In this document: positions 44,827 to 54,792 of the stretch, piece by piece
Numbering within the stretch: the stretch's first letter is position 1
Layout of the letters: each line of letters starts with the position of its first letter
NCBI GenBank assembly: GCA_963727245.1
Contig: CAVSFO010000004.1
Location: forward strand, 62,001-126,000
Origin: JBKQVT01 sp963727245
Lineage (GTDB): Bacteria > Planctomycetota > Planctomycetia > Pirellulales > Thermoguttaceae
DNA: 64,000 bases
Direction: 5' to 3'
The notes under the pieces: generated by a model
Database searches by the model: none
What the model saw: only the letters and a program-made list of their open reading frames with translations
Told to the model about the DNA's origin: nothing
Made by a program: the position numbers and the translations under genes

Positions 44827-46911
44827 ATGCCGACCGAAGCCCGATTTCTTGGCGTCTATGGCGCCGTGTGGCTGGCGCTGCTGCTGGTGGCGGCCTCGGC
44901 CGTCTTCGCGCGGCGCATGCTGCAACTGCTGCGCGTGCTGGCGATGGGGCAGAAGGAAAACCGCCTCAACAACCTGCCGCTGCGGGCCGCCACCTTCCTC
45001 AAGGAGGTCATCTTCCAGACGCGCTTCCTCAAGGGCGAGCCGATCATCAAGTGGGCCCACCCCTTGATCTTCTGGGGCTTCTGCTTCTTCGTCCTGGCCT
45101 CGGCCTTGCTGTTCATCGGCGGCATCGCCGCCCCCTGGCTCTGGATCCCCCAAGCGGAAGTCATCCCGGTGCTGGGCACGATCGTCGATTTCTTCGCGGT
45201 CGCCGTGTTGGTGGGCCTGATCGCCTCCTCGATCCGCCGCTATATCTTCACGCCGCCGGGCTTGCAGCGGACGGTCGACGCCACGATCGTCGTCTCTCTG
45301 ATCGCCGCGCTGATGGTCACCTATTTGCTGGCGGAAGCCGGCGGCTATGCTTCCCACCAGTTGGCTGCCCAGGCCGGCCAGAAGGAAGCCCATTGGGGGC
45401 AAACCTGGCTGCCCGCCGGCACCGGAGTGGCCAAGGCCATGCTGGCCGCCGGGGTCCAGGAGCAGACGATCGCCAACGTCGGCTTCGGCGCCTGGTGGGC
45501 GCATGCCCTGATCCTGCTTTTCTTCCTGGTCTACCTGCCCTATTCGAAGCACATGCACCTGATTTGGGCCCCCTTCGCCGTCTTCTTCGCCGAGTTGCCG
45601 GTGAAAGGGACGCTGCCGCCGGTGGCGGAGACGCCGGCCGCGGGCACCGGCACGGCGGCGGCCGCCGGACCGAGTACGCCCTTGGGGCAATTCACCTGGC
45701 GCATGTTGCTCAGCGCCTATGCCTGCGCCGAGTGCGGCCGCTGCGAACGCGTCTGTCCGGCGGCGGCCAGCGGATCGAAGCTGTCGCCGCGGCAGATCGT
45801 CCACGATCTGAAGTCGTTCGTTCTCCGCGACGGCATGGCGGCCCTGCGCGGCCATAAGGCCGCCAACGGCCGGCCCGAGTTTATCGGCGGCGTCATCGAG
45901 CCCGGGACGATCTGGGCCTGCACGACCTGCCACGCCTGCGTCGACCATTGTCCCGTCCGCAACGAGCACGTCCCCTTCATCGTCCAGATGCGGCGGAAGC
46001 TCGTCGAAGAGGGCACGCTCGACGCTACGCTGCAAGAGACCCTCGTCTCCTTGCAGCGATACGGCAACTCCCAGTCGAAGTCGCCGCGGACGCGCTTCCA
46101 ATGGGCCAAGGACCTGCCCACGCCGCTCAAGGACGCCAGGAAGCAAGCGGTCGAGACCCTCTGGTTCCTCGGCGACTATGCGGCCTTTCATCCCGCCTCG
46201 CTGCGCGTCTCGCGGCTGCTGGCCCTGGTCTTCCAGGCGGCCGGCCTCGATTTCGGCATCCTCGGCGAGGCCGAGCAGTCGGCGGGCAACGACGTGCGCC
46301 GCCTGGGCGAAGAGGGCCTGTTCGAGATGCTCGCCGAAAAGAACGTCAAGGCCATGGAGAAGGCCACCTTCCAGCGCATCGTCACCACCGATCCGCACAC
46401 CTACCACACGCTCAAGCACGAATACGGCCTCTTCGGCCTGAACAAGCCGGTCGTTCACTATACCGAGTTGCTCGACGGACTCTTGCGGCAGGGGAAGCTT
46501 GCCCTGAAGCGGCGACTGAGCGGCAGCGTCGTCTACCACGATCCCTGCTATCTCGGCCGCTACAACGGCATTTACGACCCACCGCGGCGGATCATCGACG
46601 CCCTGGGCCTGACGCGGCGGGAGATGCCGCGCAACCGCGAAAACAGCTTCTGCTGCGGGGCCGGCGGCGGCAAGATCTGGATGCAGGAAGAAGAAGGCCT
46701 CTCGCAGCGGCCGGCCGTGCTCCGCATGAGCGAAGCCCTGGCCGTCGACGGCGTCAGCCAGTTCGTCGTCGCTTGTCCGAAAGACCTGGGCATGTTCCAG
46801 GACGCCGTCAAGACGCTGGGCGCGGAGACGCGGCTGCGGGTGGTCGATCTGGGTGAGTTGGTCTACGAGGCCATGGGACTTTCTGGGGAAGTTGTGGAGC
46901 CTGCGACATGA
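44827..46911 (+). CDS. Membrane Hdr-like reductase, predicted Etf:quinone oxidoreductase (DUF224/NarI-like)
   Basis: 694 residues from ATG 44827. About five N-terminal spans of the NarI/HdrE b-type cytochrome kind (e.g. VWLALLLVAASAV; FCFFVLASALLFIGGIAA; AHALILLFFLVYLPYSKHMH, with candidate haem histidines), then two [4Fe-4S] motifs (CAECGRCERVCP; CTTCHACVDHCPV) and an HdrD-like CCG domain (YHDPCYLGRYNG; NSFCCGAGGGKIW). Proteins of this layout beside etfBA are thought to pass electrons between Etf and menaquinone. Overlaps the hdrA start by four bases. Confidence 0.88.
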   Translation: MPTEARFLGVYGAVWLALLLVAASAVFARRMLQLLRVLAMGQKENRLNNLPLRAATFLKEVIFQTRFLKGEPIIKWAHPLIFWGFCFFVLASALLFIGGIAAPWLWIPQAEVIPVLGTIVDFFAVAVLVGLIASSIRRYIFTPPGLQRTVDATIVVSLIAALMVTYLLAEAGGYASHQLAAQAGQKEAHWGQTWLPAGTGVAKAMLAAGVQEQTIANVGFGAWWAHALILLFFLVYLPYSKHMHLIWAPFAVFFAELPVKGTLPPVAETPAAGTGTAAAAGPSTPLGQFTWRMLLSAYACAECGRCERVCPAAASGSKLSPRQIVHDLKSFVLRDGMAALRGHKAANGRPEFIGGVIEPGTIWACTTCHACVDHCPVRNEHVPFIVQMRRKLVEEGTLDATLQETLVSLQRYGNSQSKSPRTRFQWAKDLPTPLKDARKQAVETLWFLGDYAAFHPASLRVSRLLALVFQAAGLDFGILGEAEQSAGNDVRRLGEEGLFEMLAEKNVKAMEKATFQRIVTTDPHTYHTLKHEYGLFGLNKPVVHYTELLDGLLRQGKLALKRRLSGSVVYHDPCYLGRYNGIYDPPRRIIDALGLTRREMPRNRENSFCCGAGGGKIWMQEEEGLSQRPAVLRMSEALAVDGVSQFVVACPKDLGMFQDAVKTLGAETRLRVVDLGELVYEAMGLSGEVVEPAT

Positions 46912-48906
46912 GTACAAACGATGAGACGCTGCGGATCGGGGTCTACGTCTGCCATTGCGGCACCAATATCGCCGGCGTGATCGACGTCGATGCCCTGGTG
47001 AAGTTCGCCGAGGGCCTGCCCGGCGTCGCCCTGGCCCGGCATTACAAGTACATGTGCTCGGATCCCGGCCAGGAGTTGGTCAAGCGGGACATCCGCGAGC
47101 TGGGGCTGAACCGCATCGTGGTGGCGGCCTGCTCGCCCAACCTGCACGAACCGACGTTTCGCCGCGCCGCCGAGGACGCGGGCCTGAACCGCTTCCTGGT
47201 GCAAATGGCCAACATCCGCGAGCAAGTCTCCTGGGTGACGGAGGACAAGGCCGCCGCCCTGGTGAAGGCCAAGGCCCACCTCGCCGGCGCCATCCGCCGC
47301 GTCGCCGGGCACGAGGCCCTGGCAGCGGCAGTTCGTCGAGATTACGCCCCGGGCGATGGTCGTCGGCGGCGGCATCGCCGGCATCGAGGCGGCCCTGACC
47401 CTGGCGGACGCCGGCAAAGAGGTCATCCTGGTCGAGCGCGAGCCGAGCATCGGCGGCCACATGGCCATGTTCGACAAGACCTTTCCCACCCTCGACTGCG
47501 CCGCCTGCATCCTCACGCCCAAGATGACCGCCGTCAAGCTGCATCCCAACATCAAGCTGCTGACCTACTCCGACATCGCCGGCGTGGAGGGCTCGGTGGG
47601 CCATTACCGCGTCAAGGTCCGCCGCCGCCCCCGCTACATCGACGAGAGTCTGTGCGTGGGCTGCATGATGTGCATCGACGGCTGCGTGTTCACCAAGGCC
47701 AAGTTTCCCAACGCCTTCGATCAAGGGCTGGGCATGCGCAAGCCCGTCTGGGTGCCCTTCCCGCAGGCCGTGCCGCCCATCCCCGTGGTCGACGCCGAGA
47801 CCTGTTTGCAACTGAGCCGGGGCAAGTGCAAGCAGACCTGCGTCGAGGCCTGCGGCGAGCGCAACGCCTTCGATTTCACCCAGCAGGAGCGCATCGAGGA
47901 GTACGAAGTGGGCGCGATCGTCATCGCCACCGGCTTCAAGGCCTTCGACCCCTCGGTCATTCCCTACTACGGCTACGGCAAGTACCCGAACGTCTATACC
48001 AGCCTGGAGGTCGAGCGGCTGATCAACGCCGGCGGGCCGACCTCCGGCAAGTTGGTGCTCCGCGACGGCAGCACCCCCAAGCGCGTGGCCATCATCCATT
48101 GCGTGGGCAGCCGCGACGCCAACTACCACGCCTATTGCTCGCGGGTGTGCTGCATGTATTCGCTGAAGCTGGCCCACCTGGTGCGCGAGAAGACCGAGGC
48201 CGAGATCTACAACTGCTACATCGACATCCGCACGCCCGGCAAGGGCTTCGAGGAGTTTTACAACCGGGTGCAGGACGAGGGCGTGCAGTTCATCCGCGGC
48301 AAGGTGGCCGACATCACGCCCGTGGCCGGCGCCGGCACCGTCGCGGAGGGCGGCCTGGTGATGCAGGTCGATGACACGCTGCTGGGCAGCGTCCGCAAGA
48401 TCAACGTCGACATGGTGATCCTGGCGGTGGCCTTGGAGCCGCAGCAGGACGCCGCCGACGTGCGGCGGACGTTCGGCATTTCCTGCTCGGCGGACGGATT
48501 CTTCCTGGAGCGGCATCCCAAGCTGGCCCCGGTCAACACGGCCAACGACGGCGTCTTTCTGGCCGGCGCCTGCCAGTCGGCCAAGGACATTCCCGACACG
48601 GTGGCCCAGGCCGCCGCGGCCGCCGCCAAGACCCTGGCGCTGATCGACGCCGGCCAGATCGAGCTGGAGCCGAACACCGCCTGGATCGACGAGAAGATGT
48701 GCTCGGGCTGCGGGACGTGCATCCCGTTGTGCCCCTACAAGGCGATCACCCGCGACGAAGAGCGAGAAATCGCCGTGATCGACGCGGCGCTGTGCAAGGG
48801 CTGCGGCACGTGCGTGGCCGCCTGCCCCTCGGCCGCCGCCAAACAGAACTTGTTCCGCGACGAACAGATCAACGAAGAGCTGGAAGGGTTGATGAACTAT
48901 GTCTGA
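46908..48906 (+). CDS. hdrA: HdrA-like FAD iron-sulfur bifurcating subunit, frameshifted
   Basis: ATG 46908 (within ATGA of the previous stop). About 665 residues: N-terminal segment VYVCHCGTNIAGVIDVDAL, VVAACSPNLHEPTFRRA; shift near 47325; FAD-binding VVGGGIAGIEAALTLADAG, TFPTLDCAACILTPKM with the HdrA cluster cysteines, CVGCMMCIDGC, the thioredoxin-reductase-like half (IHCVGSRDANYHAYCSRVCC), VNTANDGVFLAGACQSAKDI and two C-terminal ferredoxin motifs (CSGCGTCIPLCP; CKGCGTCVAACP). In methanogens HdrA bifurcates electrons from MvhADG. No TGA codon is seen at cysteine positions, unlike some archaeal HdrA selenoproteins. Confidence 0.9.
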
Positions 48907-49419
48907 TCCCAACACGGCGGCGGCCGGCCCGGCGTTCGAGCCGCGCATCGTCGCTTTTCTCTGCAACTGGTGCAGCTACACGGCCTCCGACCTGGCCGGC
49001 ACGGCCCGCATTAAGTATGCCGCCCAACGTCGCGGATCATCCGCGTCATGTGCAGCGGCCGCGTCGACGCCGCGTTCCTGCTCAAGGCATTCACCCTGGG
49101 GGCCGACGGCGTCATGATCGCCGGCTGCCACCCCGGCGATTGCCACTACATCGAGCAGAACTACAAGACCATCCGCCGCCACGTCATGCTCCGCTACGTG
49201 CTGGAGAGCATGGGCATCGACGGCGGCCGGTTGCGGCTGGTGTGGGCCTCGGCGGCCGAAGGGCAGATCCTGGCCGAGTCGATCGACCGCTTCGTGGCCG
49301 ACATCCGCGGCCTGGGGCCGCTCAATTGGCCCGCCAATTGGGAGGAAAACGGCCGCCGCACCGAGGCCCTGGACGCGATGGTCGGCGAACACGCCGAGGC
49401 GATGGAGGTGCCGAAATGA
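48899..49419 (+). CDS. mvhD: MvhD-like 2Fe-2S adaptor subunit, frameshifted
   Basis: ATG 48899 overlaps the hdrA end. The product begins with FLCNWCSYTASDLAGTARIK, then after a shift near 49015-49035 (about two extra bases) continues IIRVMCSGRVDAAFLLKAFT, GADGVMIAGCHPGDCHYIEQ. The cysteines of the [2Fe-2S] site are all Cys codons, not Sec. It connects the Mvh hydrogenase to HdrA. About 173 residues. The stop overlaps mvhG. Confidence 0.9.
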
Positions 49420-50461
49420 GCGAAGAAAAACAAAAAGGCAAGCTCGCCCTCTACTGGGCGGCCTCCTGCGGCGGCTGCGAAATCGCCGTCCTGGCCCTGA
49501 ACGAAAAGATCCTCGACGTGGCCGCAGCCTTCGACATCGTCCTCTGGCCGGTGGCCATCGACGCCAAGGTCCGCGACGTCGAGAACATGGCCGACGGCAG
49601 CATCGACGTCTGCCTCTTCAACGGCGGCATTCGCACCAGCGAGCAGGAATACATGGCCCAGTTGCTCCGCCGCAAGTCGAAGGTCCTGGTGGCCTTCGGT
49701 TCCTGCGCCACGAGGGCTGCATTCCCGGGCTGGCCAACACCAACAGCCGCCGCCAGATTTTCGACACCGTCTACCACCAAACGCCCTCGACCGAGAATCC
49801 CGATGGCATCGAGCCGCAGCACGAGACGCCGATGCCGGAGGGGACGCTCCATCTGCCGGTCTTCTACGACACGCTCCGCACGCTCGGCCAGACCGTGCCG
49901 GTCGACTATTACCTGCCCGGTTGCCCGCCCGAGGCCGACCGCATCTGGGACGCCATTACGGCCATCGTCGAGGGCAAGCTGCCGCCGCCGGGCTCGGTAA
50001 TCGGCGCCGAGACGACCGTGTGCCATGAATGCCCGCTGGTGCGCAACGAGAAGAAAGTGAAGAAGTTCTTCCGCACCTGGCAGAAGGTGCCCGACGGCGA
50101 GACCTGCCTGCTGGAACAGGGCATCCTCTGTTGCGGCATCGCCACCCGGGCCGGCTGCGGGGCCCTCTGCCCGCAAGTCAATTCGCCCTGCATCGGCTGC
50201 TACGGCCCCAACGAGGACGTCCATGACCAGGGCGCCAGCCTGATGACCGCCCTGGCCTCGATGATCGACTCCAACGACCCGGAGGAGATCGACCGCATTA
50301 TCCGCGAGGGCATTCCCGATCCCGTGGGCACGTTCTACCGCTTCAGCCTGGCGGGGAGCCAGTTGCGGCGGGCGAAGAAGCCGCCCCATAATGGCGCAGC
50401 GGCCAAGGACGCGCCGGCCCAGCGCGGCAGCAACGGCAGCAACGGAGACCAGCAGTCATGA
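49416..50461 (+). CDS. mvhG: [NiFe] hydrogenase small subunit (MvhG type), frameshifted
   Basis: ATG 49416. Proximal-cluster motif WAASCGGCEIAVLALNEKIL, then FNGGIRTSEQEYMAQLLRRK, VAFGSCA, and after one missing C near 49710 HEGCIPGLANTNSRRQIFDT, LPGCPPEADRIWDAI and further cysteines in CHECPLVRNEKKVKK, CLLEQGILCCGIATRAGCG and NSPCIGCYGPNED for the medial and distal clusters. About 348 residues. It carries electrons from the large subunit to MvhD. The C-terminal tail (PPHNGAAAKDAPAQRGSNGS) is low complexity. Confidence 0.91.
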
Positions 50462-51927
50462 AACGCATTTCCATCGACCCGATTACCCGCCTGGAAGGCC
50501 ACGGCAAGATCGACATCTTCCTCGACGAGGCGGGCGAAGTGGCCAACTGCTACTTGCAGATTCCCGAGCTGCGCGGCTTCGAGCAGTTCTGCGTGGGCCG
50601 GCCGGCCGAGGAGATGCCCAACCTCACCGCCCGCATCTGCGGCGTCTGCCCCGAGGCCCACCACATGGCGGCCACCAAGGCCCTGGACGCCGTCTTCCAC
50701 GTCGATCCGCCCCCGGCGGCCAAAAAGCTCCGCGAGCTGTTCTACAGTATTTTCTATACGACCGATCACACCACGCATTTTTACGCCCTGGGCGGGCCGG
50801 ACTTCGTCGTCGGCCCCACCGCCCCGGCCGCCGAGCGCAACATCCTCGGCGTCGTCAAGAAGGTCGGCATGGACATCGCCGGCAAGGTGCTCAAGATGCG
50901 CCGCGACGGGCACGCGATGATCAAGCTCATGGGCGGCCGGGCCGTCCATCCCAACTGGGGCCTGCCCGGCGGCGTCAGCCGCGGCATCAACGAGGAGCAG
51001 CGCCGCGAGATCGAGGCCCGCGGCCGCGAGGCCGTCGAGTTCGCCAAGTTCTCGCTGCAACTGTTCGCCGACGTGGTGCTGAAAAACAGCGAGTACGTGA
51101 AGCTCATTACCGGCGATATCTACGTCCATAAGACCTACAACATGGGCCTGGTGGACGCGGAGAACCACGTCAATTTTTACGACGGCCTGGTGCGCGTCGT
51201 CGGCCCCGACGGCAAGGAGCACGCCAAGTATCACGCCAACGATTATCAGCAGTACATCGCCGAGCGGGTCGAGCCCTGGACCTATTTGAAATTCCCCTAT
51301 CTGAAAAAGATCGGCTGGAAGGGGCTGGTCGACGGCGTGGACTCGGGCGTGTACAAGGCCACGCCGCTGTCGCGCTTGAACGCATCGGACGGCATGGCCA
51401 CGCCGCTGGCCCAGACCGAGTATGAGAAGTTTTACGAGACCTTGGGCGGCAAGCCGGTCCACCACACGCTGGCCACCCATTGGGCCCGGCTGATTGAGCT
51501 TCTCTACGCCGCCGAGCACTGGGTCGAGTTGTCGCTCGATCCGGAGATCACCAGCAAGGAGTACCGGGTGCTGCCGACGGCGACGCCGACCGAGGGCGTG
51601 GGCTGCGTCGAGGCGCCGCGCGGGACGCTGACGCACCACTACACGACCGACGAGCGGGGCCTGTTGACGAAGGTCAACTTGATCGTGGGGACGACGAACA
51701 ACAACGCCGCCATCTCGATGTCGGTGAAAAAAGCGGCCCAATCGCTCATTGGCCCCGGCCGCGGCCCCACCGAGGGGCTCTTGAACATGGTCGAGATGGC
51801 CTTCCGGGCCTACGATCCGTGTTTCGGCTGTGCGACGCACAGTCTGCCCGGGCAGATGCCGTTGGAGGTGGCCATCCGCGACGCCCAGGGCGAAATCATC
51901 GAGCGCCTGACGCAGTTTGTCGAGTGA
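50458..51927 (+). CDS. mvhA: [NiFe] hydrogenase large subunit (MvhA type, group 3)
   Basis: 489 residues from ATG 50458. N-terminal nickel ligands in RICGVCPEAHHMAATKALD and the C-terminal pair in DPCFGCATHSLPGQMPLEVA, followed by 20 residues (DAQGEIIERLTQFVE end). Other markers: ISIDPITRLEGHGKIDIF, LMGGRAVHPNWGLPGGVSRG, NMVEMAFRAYDPC. Both Ni motifs are intact with four Cys, so it is not a [NiFeSe] form. Last gene of the operon. Maturation genes (hyp) are not in the window. Confidence 0.93.
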   Translation: MKRISIDPITRLEGHGKIDIFLDEAGEVANCYLQIPELRGFEQFCVGRPAEEMPNLTARICGVCPEAHHMAATKALDAVFHVDPPPAAKKLRELFYSIFYTTDHTTHFYALGGPDFVVGPTAPAAERNILGVVKKVGMDIAGKVLKMRRDGHAMIKLMGGRAVHPNWGLPGGVSRGINEEQRREIEARGREAVEFAKFSLQLFADVVLKNSEYVKLITGDIYVHKTYNMGLVDAENHVNFYDGLVRVVGPDGKEHAKYHANDYQQYIAERVEPWTYLKFPYLKKIGWKGLVDGVDSGVYKATPLSRLNASDGMATPLAQTEYEKFYETLGGKPVHHTLATHWARLIELLYAAEHWVELSLDPEITSKEYRVLPTATPTEGVGCVEAPRGTLTHHYTTDERGLLTKVNLIVGTTNNNAAISMSVKKAAQSLIGPGRGPTEGLLNMVEMAFRAYDPCFGCATHSLPGQMPLEVAIRDAQGEIIERLTQFVE

Positions 51928-51936
51928 GCTACGCCC

Positions 51937-52098
51937 GGGTGGCCCCGATAGCTTGTCTATCGGGGTGCCGCAGGCACGTCATGGGTGGCCCCGATAGCTT
52001 GCCTATCGGGGTGCCGCAGGCACAAGAGGTTTTCGCGGCGTATTGAATCGCCTCTTGCGGCTTCGCCGTGTGCGATAGGCGAGCTATCGGGGCCACCC
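51937..52098. repeat. 46-bp tandem pair plus an inverted partial copy
   Basis: GGGTGGCCCCGATAGCTTGT and its continuation occur at 51937 and 51983 (period 46); each contains the palindrome CCCCGATAG...CTATCGGGG. A reverse-oriented half, GATAGGCGAGCTATCGGGGC, is at 52073-52092. It follows mvhA and could fold into transcript-end hairpins. Confidence 0.82.
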
Positions 52099-52179
52099 GC
52101 GTGGATTTACCAATCATCTCCTTCTTCCTTTGCGGCTTGGCGGCCTTGCGCCTTTGCGTGAGAGGTTTGTCGCGGAATT

Positions 52180-52211
52180 TGGTGGGGCTCGCTGCGCTCG
52201 ACCCACCCTAC
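52180..52211. repeat. Half GGTGGG element
   Basis: Contains TGGTGGGGCTCGCTGCGCTC followed by GACCCACCCTAC, the right half of the element described at 19959. It is directly 3' of the second csrA gene, on whose minus strand it could act as transcript end. Confidence 0.8.
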
Positions 52212-52232
52212 AAATCTACAGATTTCGGCCTC

Positions 52233-52427
52233 CTACGCGCACTCGGCGTGGGCCAGGGCAGGGGGGTGGGGGCCGAGTCTCTGGCCAAGCTCCTGCCGAT
52301 GGACGGGCACTTCGGCGGGGGCCGCCACGCCGATCTTCACGCGCTCTCCGTGCACGGCCAGCACCATGATCGTGATGCCGTTTCCGATGGTAATGACTTC
52401 CCCCTGCTTGCGACTGAGAATCAACAT
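52233..52427 (-). CDS. csrA: Carbon storage regulator CsrA (second copy)
   Basis: ATG 52427 with a strong AAGGAGGT site. 64 residues: MLILSRKQGEVITIGNGITI, VLAVHGERVKIGVAAPAEV, VHRQELGQRL. This is a normal-length CsrA without the long tail of the copy at 13546. The two are diverged, not recent duplicates. It probably acts as an mRNA-binding translational regulator; the targets are unknown. The 219-base region upstream (52428-52646) has no gene that I can support. Confidence 0.9.
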   Translation of the reverse strand: MLILSRKQGEVITIGNGITIMVLAVHGERVKIGVAAPAEVPVHRQELGQRLGPHPPALAHAECA

Positions 52428-52645
52428 GTCAACCTCCTTGTAAGGCCCCCATTTCCCTCAATACGTTTTCTGCCGCCCGCGGGTTCTGCGGCCATCCAAA
52501 AACTCCTACTTGTGCCAGCCATAGCTGTCATAATTCGACATCCTACCATGTCTGCCGACGAGATCAAGGGCAATTTGAGACGGAATCTCAAGAAGCGGGC
52601 CGAACACGCGTTTCCGCCCCGCTTCCGTTGCTGGCATTGCCAGCA

Positions 52646-53512
52646 TCAGGCCAAGTCCAACGCCTCTTGGCAGCGGCTGGACTTGTTGTGAACTTCGATG
52701 ATCCGGGCGACCTCGGGATGGACGCGGCCGTCGCCCAGCGCGCCGAGAAACCGGCACGTTGCATAGGGGATCTGCCTTGCGGCGTACTCCGCTTGCCATT
52801 TCTCGTAGCGCGCTTGCTGGTCGGGATTCTGCGCAGGCCAGCGCACCGGCCGCGCCCGAAGCCCACATCGCCACGGCTTCGGGCTCAATCTGGCACGGAA
52901 GCACTGCTGGGCCTTGCAGAGTCGCACGTACAAGGGATCGGCGCCCACCGATTGCAGCACGGCAAGGGTGGCATCGGCGGCCGGATCGAACAGCTCGTGC
53001 GTCACCAGGGCGCGCAACCCGGCACAGGTGCGGTACAGCCGCAGGCCCCAGTGGGGATGGCCGCCGAGGAACTGTTCCAGCCTCTCGGTAATGGCCGATT
53101 CTCGCCGAGAAAGGGGAGAGGGGGCCGACTTGTTGAACAGCCTCGTGAAAAAGTAGCGCAGGGATTCCCGGCGAAACACCGGCGGAAAATCCAAGTCGAT
53201 GAACATGACCCGGGCCGTGTTCAGGACCAGGCAGCCGTGGGCGTTGCGGGTCACCACGGCCACCACGTCCCCCGCCGCGCCGGTGAATTTTTCCACCGTC
53301 TCTTCGCGCAACGGGGTTTCGCCGTAAAGGTAGCGGTCCGGGCGTGTCCCATTCAGAATGCCGCGGAGTCTCTCCTTGGCCGCAGCCAGCGCCGACTGCT
53401 GGGCGTCTTCCTGGCTCCGATCGGAGGATCGCCAGCAGGAAAGGGACGCCTGCCTCCCCGTTCGATCCGTGTCTTCGGCGACGCCTTTCGACCAGAAGGC
53501 AGGAATCTTCAT
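52646..53512 (-). CDS. Conserved protein of unknown function (possible nucleic-acid or primase-like)
   Basis: ATG 53512 (GAAGGGTGAAG upstream; GTG 53521 also possible) gives 288 residues. Visible patterns: FWSKGVAEDTDRTGR, SCWRSSDRSQEDAQQSALAA, YLYGETPLREETVEKF, VVTRNAHGCLVLNTARVMFI, DLDFPP, GLRLYRTCAGLRALVTHELF, and C-terminal YATCRFLGALGDGRVHPEVA. The FIDLDFPP and RTxxGLRxLVTH segments are reminiscent of primase-polymerase folds, but this is weak. The family seems widespread in bacteria; I do not know its role. Stands alone. Confidence 0.62.
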   Translation of the reverse strand: MKIPAFWSKGVAEDTDRTGRQASLSCWRSSDRSQEDAQQSALAAAKERLRGILNGTRPDRYLYGETPLREETVEKFTGAAGDVVAVVTRNAHGCLVLNTARVMFIDLDFPPVFRRESLRYFFTRLFNKSAPSPLSRRESAITERLEQFLGGHPHWGLRLYRTCAGLRALVTHELFDPAADATLAVLQSVGADPLYVRLCKAQQCFRARLSPKPWRCGLRARPVRWPAQNPDQQARYEKWQAEYAARQIPYATCRFLGALGDGRVHPEVARIIEVHNKSSRCQEALDLA

Positions 53513-53794
53513 TGGCTTCACCCTTCACGCGCATCGTCATCGTGCCCTCCGGCGGGCCGCCGGAGGGGCCAAGGCGGTATTCTCCTCTTTCGGCACGAAT
53601 TCGGCAAGAAGGCCCGGCCGCCGGTATGGCCGCGCTGGGTGCCACTGCTGGCTTGCCCAGCAGTGCAGATTTTCGGGCGGGGCAACACTGCTGGACAAGC
53701 CAGCAGCGGCACCCGGCGGAAAATGGTGGGACTTCGCTCCGCTCGTCTCACCCTACCGCTCACCCTGCCCTCTCCCGGAGGGAGAGGGGACCGG
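53513..53794. repeat. Gap with palindromic elements at 53638-53713 and 53758-53794
   Basis: 53638-53713 has ends GGTGCCACTGCTGGCTTGCC and GGACAAGCCAGCAGCGGCAC. 53758-53794 has GCCCTCTCCCGGAGGGAGAG, half of the 16224-type element. An AATGGTGGGACTTCGCTCCG half of a GGTGGG-like element lies near 53720-53755. No gene seen. Confidence 0.72.
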
Positions 53795-54792
53795 TTAGTA
53801 ATCGGCCCGGGCGAACTGCCTGGCGGCGGCGAAGAGCACGTAGCCGGTGAACCCCAGCGAGGTGAGGACCGAGAGCCAGAGCGAGACGCCGACGCCGCCG
53901 GCCAACGGCCAGCGGAAACTGCTGCCCGCCCCCAAGGAATCGAAAACCAGGCGGCCCAGGTCCACCGGCTTCGGGAAGAGCCAATAGCAAACGTCGGCCA
54001 GCCAGACCAGCGGCGCGGAGAACGAGCCCTGGCTGGTCAAGTCGGAGAGGGACGTGACGGCGTGGCGGCCGAAATTGATCGCCCAACAAATCCCCCAAAA
54101 CGCAATCGAGCCGAACACGCAGACGACCGTGCTGCGGCGCAGACGGCCAGCAGCAGCGAGAAGCTGAAGAAGATGGCGAAGTGCAGCAGCAGGAGCGGGA
54201 TGGTGCGCAGATAAACGGTATCCCAGACGCCGGTGCGGATCGCCAGCGCCAGCCAGGTGCCGACGACGAAGTAGGCGGCCTGGACCAGCACGAAGCTGAG
54301 GACGCCCAGGTACTTGCCCAGCAAGAGACTGCCGCGCGAGATCGGTTTGGCCAGCAGCACGGCCAGGGCGCGCGGATCGAGGAAGCCCGGCAGAAAGCCG
54401 GCCGTCCAGACCAGCGTGAGCAGCAGCCCCAAGGTGTCGGCCACGCCGGCGGCCAGGACCAGTTGCAGGAAATGGACGGCGCCGGCACGGTCGCGGGCCA
54501 CGGGCACACGCACGGCGCCGAAGGCCAGCCGCAGCGTGCCGTCGGCCACCGTGACGCCGGATTGGTGCAGCTTCTGGTTGTCGTGGGCCTCGCGGTCGAA
54601 GCGCGGCAGGAAATCGGGCTTCTCGCCGGCCGCGCCGAGCCGCTGCGGTCCCGAGACGCTCACGCTCAGGCAGACGAGGATGCAGACCGTGCTCAGGCCG
54701 AACAACAGCCAGCCGATGCCGGAAGCCAGCGACTGCGCCATGGTGTCGCGCACCAGCCAGGAGACGATCGGGAGGCGGTCGGAGATGGTCAC
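53795..54792 (-). CDS. ABC transporter permease (ABC-2 type), frameshifted
   Basis: Starts at GTG 54792, which overlaps the stop of the ATPase gene (GTGA), with AGGAGC upstream. About 332 residues. Spans include LASGIGWLLFGLSTVCILVC, ADTLGLLLTLVWTAGFLPGF, VLSFVLVQAAYFVVGTWLAL, LLLLHFAIFFSFSLLLAVCA, then after a shift near 54140 VVCVFGSIAFWGICWAINFG and SLWLSVLTSLGFTGYVLFAA. The segment LLAKPISRGSLLLGKYLG is the common ABC-2 permease motif. With the ATPase it forms an exporter of unknown substrate. Confidence 0.82.

Noticed and set aside
46908..48906. Selenocysteine in HdrA
   Set aside because: The break near 47325 is a frame change, not an in-frame TGA, and the cluster cysteines are all encoded as Cys.
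48899..51927. Selenocysteine in MvhD or the [NiFe] large subunit
   Set aside because: Both are selenoproteins in some archaea, but here all cluster and nickel ligands are Cys codons; no in-frame TGA lies at these positions.
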